DNA of 5,907 nt from Pseudomonadota bacterium (GCA_021783175.1 JAJXUF010000183.1:1-5907), one strand, 5' to 3'; shown: positions 1 through 5,778, numbered from the stretch's first letter. Made by a program: numbers and translations. Notes: generated by a model not told the origin, from the letters alone.

Positions 1-673
1 AAGTGAGCATGGTCTTGATTTGCGCCGTGATATCCAGACTGGGTTTGCTGGACTGGAAATGCGCTGCGAATTCGATTTTTCCCGGGATGCCGTTGGCGAT
101 GCGTCCGGTCTTGAGGCTCAACTCCTGCCCACTGTAGCGCGCGCCGGATGCCTCGTCGCGGTAGCTCAGCTCGGCTTTGTCGAGTTGCACGGATGCGATG
201 TCGAACTGCATGGGCGCGCTGGCTTCGGGGGCGGGAACGGGTGCAGGGGCGGGAACGGATGCAGGTAAGGCCTCTTTGCCCAGCAGATCGTCGAGGTTGG
301 TCTTGCCGTTCTTGTATTTGACGAATTGCGCCTTGACGCCGCTCACCGCGACCTCGTCCACCACGAGTTGCCTGGCGAGCAAGGGCAACAGTTTGAGCGA
401 GACGCTGGCACTGTCGACCGAGACGAATTCCTGTTCGCTCTGGAATTCCGACAGCGATACCTTGCTCAGGCTGACGCCGATGCTGGGAAAGAAGTGCAGC
501 TTGATGTCGCCGTCCAGCTTGAGGGTGCGCTGCTTGCTTTCCTTTACGGCCTGGATGATCCGGGGCTTGTAGGCGTTGGGATCGAAGGTCAGGGCGATGT
601 ACGCAATCAGCGCTGCACCCAGTGCTGTCACTGCCGCAATCGACCACAGACCATATTTCAGATATTTGTTCAT
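1..673 (-). CDS. AsmA-family protein, N-terminal part (cut by window edge)
   Basis: The first 224 residues are visible; the gene continues past the left edge. The protein starts MNKYLKYGLW and has one hydrophobic segment at about residues 7-29, reading as an inner-membrane anchor with the rest in the periplasm. Next comes the typical AsmA N-terminal pattern: FDPNAYKPRI (30-39), then a region with LDGDIKLHFFPSIGVSLSKV (53-72), then alternating beta-rich sequence. A Pro/Ala linker lies at about 137-154. AsmA-like proteins are large and linked in other bacteria to outer-membrane assembly and lipid transfer between membranes; that role here is inferred from family only. The ATG at 673 is preceded by AGGTGA (683-678 on the minus strand) at normal spacing, which supports this start. 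A TATAAT box lies about 31 bp upstream, so the gene probably has its own promoter. The exact subfamily cannot be judged without the C-terminus. Confidence 0.85.
   Translation of the reverse strand, partial: MNKYLKYGLWSIAAVTALGAALIAYIALTFDPNAYKPRIIQAVKESKQRTLKLDGDIKLHFFPSIGVSLSKVSLSEFQSEQEFVSVDSASVSLKLLPLLARQLVVDEVAVSGVKAQFVKYKNGKTNLDDLLGKEALPASVPAPAPVPAPEASAPMQFDIASVQLDKAELSYRDEASGARYSGQELSLKTGRIANGIPGKIEFAAHFQSSKPSLDITAQIKTMLT
231..264. repeat. Short tandem repeat coding for the Pro/Ala linker
   Basis: Two 16-base copies, GCGGGAACGGGTGCAG (231-246) and GCGGGAACGGATGCAG (249-264), differ at one base and have an 18-bp period. They lie within the AsmA-family gene and encode part of its PAPAPVPAPE linker. 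The period is a multiple of three, so copy-number change would keep the frame. It is most likely a linker that grew by slippage. Confidence 0.7.
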
Positions 674-703
674 ATCGTCACCTGCCGGGAAATATTGTAC
701 GGG

Positions 704-732
704 ATTATAAACAACGGAGACGCCGTTGGAAG
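704..732 (-). promoter_or_regulatory. Probable promoter of the AsmA-family gene
   Basis: On the minus strand there is a perfect -10 hexamer TATAAT (709-704). The best -35 match at 17-bp spacing is CTTCCA (732-727), only three of six consensus bases. A second -10-like box, TACAAT (699-694), lies just downstream. The predicted start site is near 697, giving a leader of about 24 nt that contains the AGGTGA ribosome binding site. The -10 is convincing and the -35 is weak. Confidence 0.45.
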
Positions 733-813
733 GTTCGGCTATACCGCTGCGCGATGACACGAACGGCTATATGGCAAGTCGTACATTGGAGCTTTAAGCG
801 TTTTTTCGTCACT

Positions 814-835
814 TGCCGGAATCGACATGCCGGCA
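814..835. other. Inverted repeat just after the nitronate monooxygenase-like gene
   Basis: TGCCGG (814-819) and CCGGCA (830-835) form perfect 6-bp arms around a 10-nt loop, 14 bp beyond the minus-strand stop codon. In the direction of that gene the stem is followed by an A-rich run rather than a T-tract, so it does not look like a standard intrinsic terminator. It could protect the 3' end of the transcript or act with Rho. The rest of the gap 674-848 holds only the AsmA promoter and leader. Confidence 0.35.
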
Positions 836-848
836 GGACGCGGCTGAT

Positions 849-2099
849 TCAAGCCTCCGGCAACGCGATCTTGTTGTCGGTGCTGTGCTGGTAGTCTTTG
901 AAGATATGTTCGGCAGAGAGGATCTGGTAGCTGCCGTCCGCATTTTTGCGCGAGGTGTCCTTGAGGCGGTAGGTGTAATGCCCGCAGGTCCAGCATTTGA
1001 AGTTGCGCATGTGCGTGCACAGGCAGGTCTTGTCGAAGACCTGGATCTTCTTTGCATCCGGATGCAACGCTACTTCGCGGTTGTAGGCGTCGATGTAGTC
1101 GCAATGACCGTTGGCATCCAGCAGGTAGCCGTAGGATTCGCAACCCGGGCGGATGCCGGAACCGATGGACGGGCTGTTTTTCAGCATGCGCATCGGGTAG
1201 CCGGTGGGCGAAGTGGTGTTGACTTCGATGTCGTTCTCGCCAGCCTTGAAATATTCCTGCTGCACGTCTTCCGGCAAGCCGCATTCCTTCGACACCGTGA
1301 AGCGTGTGGCTACTTGTACCGCGGCAGCACCTTCCTCAAGGTAGCTCACGGCATCGCTGCCGGTGAAAATTCCACCGGCGGGGATCACCGGGATATCCAG
1401 CTTCTCGTCGCGCAGATATTGGTGGATCTCGTTGGTGATGGTGCGCAGGTCGTACTTCATCCAGTCGTCCAGCCCGAACCCGAGGTGGCCCCCCGCCAGC
1501 GGACCTTCCACCACGATGTAGTCAGGCAAGCGGTTGGTACGCGCGTTCTTGCGCAGGAACAGTTGCAATGCACGCAGCGAGGAAACGATGATGCCGAGTT
1601 TTGCATCGCGGAAACGCGGGTGGTCCTCCATCAGCGCAAACGAGCCCAGATGCAGTCCCGCCGCCAGCGTAATGCCGTCGATGCCGGCGGACAGCGCTCC
1701 CTGCAGCCGCACCCTGAGCGTCTCCTTGGGCGCGTTCATGGTGAGCTTTTCCATGCAGTTGATGAAGACCATGCCGGTGCCGCGCTTGGCTTCCATGGTC
1801 TTGCTTACGTGCAGACGGGTCGATTCGGCGATATGGCCGAGATCGAACTTGATATCCGTTTTGTCGGAATTGTCGATGTTGTACTTGTATTGCAGGAGCT
1901 TGGTCTTGACGAAGTCGGTTTCGTAGCGGCGATCCGAGACGGTAGGCAGCATGGCATCGGAAATATGGCCCACACCGCCCAGACGGGCAGCTTCCAGCGC
2001 CAGCACTGCGGTAGAGATGTCCACGCCCATGCCCCCGATCATGATCGGAACCAGCTCTCGTTTGCCGAACTTCAGGCGAAAATCATCTGCTTGTTTCAT
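849..2099 (-). CDS. Nitronate monooxygenase / 2-nitropropane dioxygenase-type flavoprotein with Cys-rich C-terminus
   Basis: This 416-residue protein shows the FMN-binding TIM-barrel pattern of the nitronate monooxygenase/FabK family. PIMIGGMGVDIS (18-29) is the first-strand flavin loop. VVEGPLAGGHLGFG (196-209) carries the family's active-site His, here H205. IPAGGIFTGSDA (239-250) and VQVATRF (261-267) are the phosphate-binding loops. Family members oxidise alkyl nitronates with O2 or act as enoyl reductases; the substrate here is unknown. Beyond the barrel is a tail of about 110 residues with C320, C333 and the cluster C359-x-C361-x7-C369-x2-C372, plus H363 and H374. This suggests a metal or Fe-S site and is unusual for a plain nitronate monooxygenase. 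The ATG at 2099 has AGGAG (2115-2111) 11 nt upstream, a little far. The gene lies 102 bp behind hemN on the same strand with a strong hairpin between, so co-transcription is uncertain. Confidence 0.82.
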   Translation of the reverse strand: MKQADDFRLKFGKRELVPIMIGGMGVDISTAVLALEAARLGGVGHISDAMLPTVSDRRYETDFVKTKLLQYKYNIDNSDKTDIKFDLGHIAESTRLHVSKTMEAKRGTGMVFINCMEKLTMNAPKETLRVRLQGALSAGIDGITLAAGLHLGSFALMEDHPRFRDAKLGIIVSSLRALQLFLRKNARTNRLPDYIVVEGPLAGGHLGFGLDDWMKYDLRTITNEIHQYLRDEKLDIPVIPAGGIFTGSDAVSYLEEGAAAVQVATRFTVSKECGLPEDVQQEYFKAGENDIEVNTTSPTGYPMRMLKNSPSIGSGIRPGCESYGYLLDANGHCDYIDAYNREVALHPDAKKIQVFDKTCLCTHMRNFKCWTCGHYTYRLKDTSRKNADGSYQILSAEHIFKDYQHSTDNKIALPEA

Positions 2100-2110
2100 T
2101 ATTTCTCTCG

Positions 2111-2132
2111 CTCCTAAACGAGTTTCATTTTA
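2111..2132 (-). promoter_or_regulatory. Possible -10 and ribosome binding site before the nitronate monooxygenase-like gene
   Basis: On the minus strand TAAAAT (2132-2127) matches five of six -10 bases, but there is no good -35 at normal spacing because that place falls in the GC-rich hairpin. AGGAG (2115-2111) is the likely ribosome binding site for the ATG at 2099. If the hairpin ends most hemN transcripts, this would be the local promoter. The call is weak. Confidence 0.25.
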
Positions 2133-2149
2133 CCCCAAAGTAGCAGACC

Positions 2150-2175
2150 GCCGCCGCAAATGCGCCCGCGGCGGC
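2150..2175 (-). terminator. Strong GC hairpin after hemN
   Basis: GCCGCCGC (2150-2157) and GCGGCGGC (2168-2175) form a perfect 8-bp, all-GC stem with a 10-nt loop, 26 bp past the hemN stop codon. A second pair of arms, GTAGC (2140-2144) and GCTAC (2174-2178), could compete with or extend it. No clear T-tract follows in the hemN direction (the next bases read GGTCTGCTACTTTGG). It may therefore be a leaky or Rho-assisted terminator, or an mRNA-stabilising hairpin between hemN and the next gene. Confidence 0.5.
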
Positions 2176-2201
2176 TACTCACTGGCAATAAGCCAAGCTT
2201 C

Positions 2202-3605
2202 CTAGATGACCTTGGAATAGCGCGTGTGTTCTTGTTTTGCGCGCAGGTATTTGTCAAAAACCATGCAGATATTGCGGATCAGCATGCGCCCCTTGGGGGT
2301 GACGCCGATCCAGTGCGGCGAGAGCTCGAGCAGCCCTTCTTTTTCGTATTCGGCAAGTTCTTTCAGTTCGGTGGCAAAGTATTGGTCGAAATCGATCAGG
2401 TAGGCGATGTTGAACGACTCCTTCGATATCTCGAAATGGCACATCAGCGCCTGGATAATGGCGCGCCGCACCAGATCGTCGGCGTTCAGTTCCATGCCGC
2501 GCATGATGGGCAGGGTGTTGTTATCGAGCGCATCGTAGTACGGTTCCAGCTCGCGGAAGTTCTGGCTGTAGGTTGGGCCGATCTTGCCGATGGAGCTGAC
2601 GCCAACTGCGATCAGGTCGCAGTCCGAGTGTGTCGAATAACCCTGGAAATTGCGGTGCAGACGGCCTTGGCGCTGCGCCACCGCCAGTTCATCGTCCGGC
2701 TTGGCGAAGTGGTCCATGCCGATGTAGACGTAACCCGCATCGGTGAGTGTATTCACCGCCAGCTTCAGGATATCCAGCTTGGTTTGCGGTGAAGGCAGGT
2801 CTGCCTCGTGGATGCGCCGCTGCGGCATGAACATCTTGGGCATGTGCGCATAGTTGTAGACGGAAAGTCGGTCCGGATTCATCGCAATGACTTTGTCCAG
2901 CGTGGTCTTTATCCCTTCCAGCGTCTGCTTGGGCAGTCCGTAGATAAGGTCGATACTGACGGACTTGAAACCGTTGGCGCGCGCCGCCGTGATGACCTGC
3001 AGCGTCTCTGCTTCGCTCTGGATGCGATTCACGGCTTTCTGCACCGCAGGATCGAAATCCTGCACGCCGATACTGATGCGGTTGAAGCCCAGTTCGCCCA
3101 GCAGGGTGACCGTCGCGTCGCTGACTTTGCGCGGATCGATCTCGATGGAATACTCGCCGTCTTCCACCAGCTGGAAATTCTTGCGGATAGCCCCCATGAC
3201 GGTGCGCAGCTCGTCGTCGCTCAGGAAGGTAGGTGTGCCGCCCCCGAAATGCAGTTGTTCGACACGACGGTCATTGCCGAGCAGCGCGGCCTGCATCTCG
3301 ATTTCCTTGACGAGGTAGCGCACGTATTTGTCCGCTTTGCTGAAATCCTTGGTTATGACCTTGTTGCAGGCACAATAGAAGCACAGGGTATTGCAGAACG
3401 GAATGTGCACATACAGAGACAGCGGCCGGCTGATGCCGCCAACTTCGCGCTTACCCATCCATTGCGCGTACAATTCGGCATTGAAAGCCTCGACGAACCG
3501 GTCAGCCGTGGGATACGAGGTGTAGCGCGGACCATTCTTGTCCAGACGGCGTATGAGGTCCAGATCGACTTCCAGCTGGGGGCTAATTTCTTTGTTGGCG
3601 AGCAT
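2202..3605 (-). CDS. hemN: Oxygen-independent coproporphyrinogen III oxidase (radical SAM)
   Basis: HemN oxidatively decarboxylates two propionates of coproporphyrinogen III to give protoporphyrinogen IX without O2, using S-adenosylmethionine and a [4Fe-4S] cluster in the cytoplasm. The 467 residues match the usual HemN length (E. coli about 457). YVHIPFCNTLCFYCAC (65-80) gives cluster ligands C71, C75 and C78 plus the extra C80 that marks true HemN rather than HemW. GGGTPTFL (121-128) is the SAM-binding glycine motif, and IEIDPR (154-159), DLIYGLP (219-225) and the RLHRNFQGYSTH stretch (315-326) are also HemN-like. The N-terminal YTSYPT (28-33) is present. The ATG at 3605 is the first start after an in-frame TAA, but I see no Shine-Dalgarno sequence before it. 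It is divergent from fnr and shares an FNR box with it, so induction at low oxygen is likely. Confidence 0.96.
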   Translation of the reverse strand: MLANKEISPQLEVDLDLIRRLDKNGPRYTSYPTADRFVEAFNAELYAQWMGKREVGGISRPLSLYVHIPFCNTLCFYCACNKVITKDFSKADKYVRYLVKEIEMQAALLGNDRRVEQLHFGGGTPTFLSDDELRTVMGAIRKNFQLVEDGEYSIEIDPRKVSDATVTLLGELGFNRISIGVQDFDPAVQKAVNRIQSEAETLQVITAARANGFKSVSIDLIYGLPKQTLEGIKTTLDKVIAMNPDRLSVYNYAHMPKMFMPQRRIHEADLPSPQTKLDILKLAVNTLTDAGYVYIGMDHFAKPDDELAVAQRQGRLHRNFQGYSTHSDCDLIAVGVSSIGKIGPTYSQNFRELEPYYDALDNNTLPIMRGMELNADDLVRRAIIQALMCHFEISKESFNIAYLIDFDQYFATELKELAEYEKEGLLELSPHWIGVTPKGRMLIRNICMVFDKYLRAKQEHTRYSKVI

Positions 3606-3628
3606 GAGAGATTCGACAAATTATTGGG

Positions 3629-3656
3629 TTTGCGGAATGTGCCAGCATACCGCAAA
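3629..3656. promoter_or_regulatory. Perfect inverted repeat over the predicted hemN -10 and start site
   Basis: TTTGCGG (3629-3635) and CCGCAAA (3650-3656) are perfect 7-bp arms 14 bp apart. The inner bases TGTGC-CA-GCATA extend the symmetry imperfectly. It covers the predicted hemN -10 (3641-3636) and start site (about 3629) and is centred 27 bp from the FNR box. It could be an operator for a second regulator. Only part of it would be transcribed, so an RNA hairpin is less likely. No known consensus was recognised. Confidence 0.4.
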
Positions 3657-3676
3657 ATACGTTTGATATAGGTCAA
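3636..3676 (-). promoter_or_regulatory. Predicted FNR-activated hemN promoter
   Basis: On the minus strand, TGG-CACATT (3644-3636) reads as an extended -10, giving a predicted start site near 3629 and a 24-nt leader. The FNR box centre at 3669.5 then lies at about -40.5, close to the -41.5 placement typical of class II FNR-activated promoters, where a -35 element is not needed. The -10 itself matches only three of six bases, as often seen at activator-dependent promoters. Confidence 0.45.
3663..3676. promoter_or_regulatory. FNR box in the hemN/fnr divergent region
   Basis: TTGAT-ATAG-GTCAA differs from the FNR/ANR consensus TTGAT-N4-ATCAA at one base. It lies between hemN, a common FNR target, and an fnr-type gene, which makes a chance match unlikely. 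It is the only good FNR box I found in the window. It is placed to activate hemN leftward and to cover the fnr -35 rightward. Confidence 0.8.
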
Positions 3677-3691
3677 AAACCATGTCATATT
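3663..3691 (+). promoter_or_regulatory. Predicted fnr promoter, -35 overlapped by the FNR box
   Basis: TTGATA (3663-3668) matches five of six -35 bases. After a 17-bp spacer, CATATT (3686-3691) matches four of six -10 bases and is preceded by TGT, an extended -10. The predicted start is near 3698, with a leader of about 30 nt. The left half of the FNR box is the -35 itself, so bound FNR should block the promoter, as in the autorepression known for E. coli fnr. Confidence 0.5.
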
Positions 3692-3727
3692 CCTGTTCAC
3701 TAAAGCGCAATACCCCTATATAAACAA

Positions 3728-4450
3728 GTGCAAAACGCCGTTTCAAATTCAGCATTACGCATCGCCTGCTCAAGCTGCAACCTGCGTGAACTGTGCCTTC
3801 CTGTCAGTCTGGACAGCGCGGAAATGCGCCAAGTCGACGCATTGACCAGCCTGAAACGAACTTTCCGCCGCGGCGAATACCTGTACCGTTGCGGGGAACA
3901 CTTCCAATCCCTGTTTGCCATCCGCACCGGCTTTTTCAAGACACAGGTGCTGCATGAAGATGGGCGTGAGCAAGTGACCGGATTTCAGATGCCCGGGGAA
4001 ATCATCGGGCTGGATGCGATCAGCAGCGACGCGCACACCTGCGACGCGGTGGCGCTGGAAGACAGCGAGATATGCGAAATCCCGTTCGACCGGCTGGAAA
4101 CGCTGAGCCGGGAACTACCCAGTCTGCAACGCCACCTGCACAAGATCATGAGCCGCGAGATCGTGCGCGACCAGGGCATCATGATGCTGCTTGGGTCAAT
4201 GCGTGCCGAGGAGCGCTTGGCTGCCTTTTTGCTGAACCTCTCCCAGCGCTTCAGTGCGCGCGGATATTCGCCGACCTCCTTCTATCTGCGCATGACGCGC
4301 CAGGAGATCGGCAGCTACCTCGGGCTGAAACTGGAAACCGTCAGCCGCACGTTCTCTCACTTTCAGGAACATGGCCTGCTTAACGTGAGGGTGCGCGAAG
4401 TCGAAATCATGGACTTGCTCCGCCTGCGCAGTTTTGTCAGCCACACCTGA
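3728..4450 (+). CDS. fnr: FNR-type oxygen-sensing transcription regulator (Crp/Fnr family)
   Basis: This 240-residue cytoplasmic regulator matches E. coli FNR in all key parts. C14-x2-C17-x5-C23 plus C116 (in SEICEIPF) are the four [4Fe-4S] ligands, equivalent to E. coli C20, C23, C29 and C122. The cyclic-nucleotide-like beta barrel spans about 30-115. The dimer helix runs about 125-155 with D148 at the place of D154. The helix-turn-helix contains RQEIGSYLGLKLETVSRTF (191-209), with E203, S206 and R207 matching the FNR DNA-contact residues; this agrees with recognition of TTGAT half-sites. Loss of O2 would build the cluster, drive dimerisation and allow DNA binding. GTG at 3728 is the only start between the in-frame TAA at 3701 and the cysteines, but no Shine-Dalgarno sequence precedes it. 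At the positions of E. coli D22 and S24 it has S16 and N18, which may shift O2 sensitivity. Confidence 0.93.
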   Translation: MQNAVSNSALRIACSSCNLRELCLPVSLDSAEMRQVDALTSLKRTFRRGEYLYRCGEHFQSLFAIRTGFFKTQVLHEDGREQVTGFQMPGEIIGLDAISSDAHTCDAVALEDSEICEIPFDRLETLSRELPSLQRHLHKIMSREIVRDQGIMMLLGSMRAEERLAAFLLNLSQRFSARGYSPTSFYLRMTRQEIGSYLGLKLETVSRTFSHFQEHGLLNVRVREVEIMDLLRLRSFVSHT

Positions 4451-4500
4451 TGCGTTACGGCGTTCTATAAATCCACCGGAACTGGTATCCTGCGCTGCTG

Positions 4501-4520
4501 AAAGCGGACTTAAGCTTTTT
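4501..4520 (+). terminator. Weak stem-loop with T-run after fnr
   Basis: AAAGC (4501-4505) and GCTTT (4514-4518) form a 5-bp stem with an 8-nt loop and a run of five T's (4516-4520), 50 bp past the fnr stop codon. The stem is short and AT-rich, so it would at best reduce read-through into the next gene. A TGG-TATCCT extended -10-like match at 4483-4491 could be a local promoter, but its -35 is poor. Confidence 0.25.
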
Positions 4521-4541
4521 GACAATTCGAGGGAGGGCAGC

Positions 4542-5063
4542 ATGCACCAGCACTTCAACATTTCGCCCGCAGAGACCGTCCGCGCCAAATGGCCGCACGA
4601 GATTTTTCTGATCAATCTGGTTTTTAACCATATCCTGGTTTTCGCGTCCACTTTCGGCGTATTCAGCACCTTTCCGCTGATGGTATTGATCGTACCGATC
4701 ACGTCCTTCGTGATCACCGGCTACATCGTCATCAAGGCTAAACAGATCGCCAGGAGCGATGAAACCTGGTTCGTCAAGTCGCACTGGATCATCGCCGATA
4801 AACGCAACAGCCATTTCATGAAGCTCCTGACGATCACCTGCGCCGTGATCGGCATCGGCCTGCTGCTCTCGAAAGTCATGGGATGGTCGAAGGTCTCGAC
4901 CATCGCGTTGCTTGGCGGTGTTGGCATGTTGCCGTTCATGGTTTCGTTGCTCGTACTGATCGTGCTGGGCAATGATTCCATGTACCAGGCCCGTCACGGC
5001 AAATTGCCCAAGCGTTTCGTCGAGCAAAATCCTGATCCGTCAAATTCCGTCACTTCCGTTTAA
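4542..5063 (+). CDS. Unrecognised four-TM membrane protein
   Basis: I do not recognise the family. The 173-residue protein has four hydrophobic stretches at about 21-42, 44-66, 95-114 and 119-143, in two hairpin pairs. They are separated by a polar loop (67-94) rich in charged residues, with TWFVKSHWIIADKRNSHF at 75-92. Several His residues stand out (H2, H4, H19, H30, H81, H91, H152), but there is no recognised metal or haem motif. The C-terminal tail (about 144-173) is polar. The ATG at 4542 was chosen because GGAGG (4532-4536) lies 5 nt before it. An in-frame ATG at 4434 would overlap the fnr gene and add a polar N-terminus with no membrane signal. It lies 91 bp after fnr and 17 bp before the next gene, so those two probably form an operon. 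A role in microaerobic respiration is suggested only by neighbours. Confidence 0.75.
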   Translation: MHQHFNISPAETVRAKWPHEIFLINLVFNHILVFASTFGVFSTFPLMVLIVPITSFVITGYIVIKAKQIARSDETWFVKSHWIIADKRNSHFMKLLTITCAVIGIGLLLSKVMGWSKVSTIALLGGVGMLPFMVSLLVLIVLGNDSMYQARHGKLPKRFVEQNPDPSNSVTSV

Positions 5064-5080
5064 AGCGTCCTGTGCCCTCA

Positions 5081-5755
5081 ATGTCATCCGAAAGCAAGAT
5101 CTACTGGGGCGTCGGCATCGCGTCCCTCCTTATTATCGCCGGTTCCATGCTCATACCCGGGGAGCCCAAACGCAGCGATGACCTGCCATGGCACATCGAA
5201 CACCCGACGCCGGATTCGGTGCGCGTCTTCGGCCTGACTCTCGGCGAATCGGCCACCAATGAGGCCGAGCTCCGATTCAAGGAAAAGGCCGTACCCAGCC
5301 TGTTCAAATCACCCGAAGGCAAATTAATCGCTGAAGTGTTCTTCGAACAGGTCAACCTGGCCGGACTGCCATCCAAGATCGTACTGACCATAAACGTTCC
5401 CGAGAAGGAATTGCAGGATATGTATGAGCGCGGCTTGCGCATGGCGACAACCGGAAGTGGTAAAAAGATCACCATGACACCGGAAGACATCACGCATTTG
5501 CGTACCTGGCCGATAAGCAGTCTGACTTATCTTCCCAACCTGCGGGTGGACGAGACGGTATTTCTGAAGCGCTTCGGGCAGCCTGCACAGCGCGTACAGG
5601 AAAACAAGAGCGGCTTGATTCACTGGTTGTATCCACAGGACGGCTTGGATATCACCCTGGGTAACGGTGAGAAGCCCTTGCTGCAATATGTCCCCCCGAG
5701 GAATTTCGACCTGCTGGTTCGGCCGCTGCTGGCCAACGGGGAAGTCTTGAAATAG
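5081..5755 (+). CDS. Unrecognised single-TM protein with soluble domain
   Basis: The family is not recognised. The protein has 224 residues with one hydrophobic segment at about 7-26, flanked by K8 before and by PGEPKR after. It reads as an uncleaved anchor with about 195 residues outside, probably in the periplasm. The soluble part starts with LPWHIE (35-40) and VFGLTLGES (49-57), followed by mixed alpha/beta sequence such as AGLPSKIVLTINVPEKEL (94-111) and LIHWLYPQDGLDITLG (179-194). It has no cysteines and no haem-binding motif. The start is uncertain: ATG 5081 is taken, but GTG 5072 in the same frame would add only three residues, and neither has a Shine-Dalgarno sequence. The gene begins 17 bp after the preceding stop, so translational coupling is likely. 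It ends 16 bp from the convergent ccoS stop. A partner role with the four-TM protein is inference. Confidence 0.75.
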   Translation: MSSESKIYWGVGIASLLIIAGSMLIPGEPKRSDDLPWHIEHPTPDSVRVFGLTLGESATNEAELRFKEKAVPSLFKSPEGKLIAEVFFEQVNLAGLPSKIVLTINVPEKELQDMYERGLRMATTGSGKKITMTPEDITHLRTWPISSLTYLPNLRVDETVFLKRFGQPAQRVQENKSGLIHWLYPQDGLDITLGNGEKPLLQYVPPRNFDLLVRPLLANGEVLK

Positions 5756-5778
5756 TTCCCGGCGCAAACGCCTATTTC
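5749..5778. terminator. Inverted repeat spanning both convergent stop codons
   Basis: GAAATAG (5749-5755) and CTATTTC (5772-5778) are perfect 7-bp arms that contain the TAG stops of the plus-strand gene and of ccoS. An inner GCG-CAAA-CGC (5762-5771) can pair above a one-sided bulge. In the plus direction it ends in TTTCTT. It may serve as a shared two-way terminator, but the stem is AU-rich and bulged, so this is tentative. Confidence 0.35.

Noticed and set aside
791..810. GCTTTAAGC followed by TTTTTT as a plus-strand terminator
   Set aside because: The palindrome has no room for a loop, and no plus-strand gene ends to its left.
813..2117. Long open frame (434 codons) on the plus strand opposite the flavoprotein gene
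   Set aside because: It is antisense to a gene with clear family motifs, its protein has no recognisable domain, and it looks like the mirror of GC-rich codon usage.
2114..2128. Tiny minus-strand upstream frame (M-K-L-V-stop) whose TAG overlaps the AGGAG before the flavoprotein gene
   Set aside because: A GGGG precedes it, but a frame this short is expected by chance, and it would not be transcribed if TAAAAT (2132-2127) is the -10.
2808..3671. Plus-strand open frame of 287 codons opposite hemN
   Set aside because: It lies antisense to a certain hemN gene, has low-complexity charged composition and no ribosome binding site or family pattern. It is a shadow frame.
4519..4547. TTGACA at 4519-4524 as a promoter -35 for the four-TM gene
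   Set aside because: The hexamer is perfect, but a -10 at normal spacing would fall on the start codon (4542) and no TATAAT-like word is there.
4196..4717. Minus-strand open frame across the end of fnr and the start of the four-TM gene
   Set aside because: It overlaps two better-supported genes on the opposite strand and its product shows no domain or membrane pattern.
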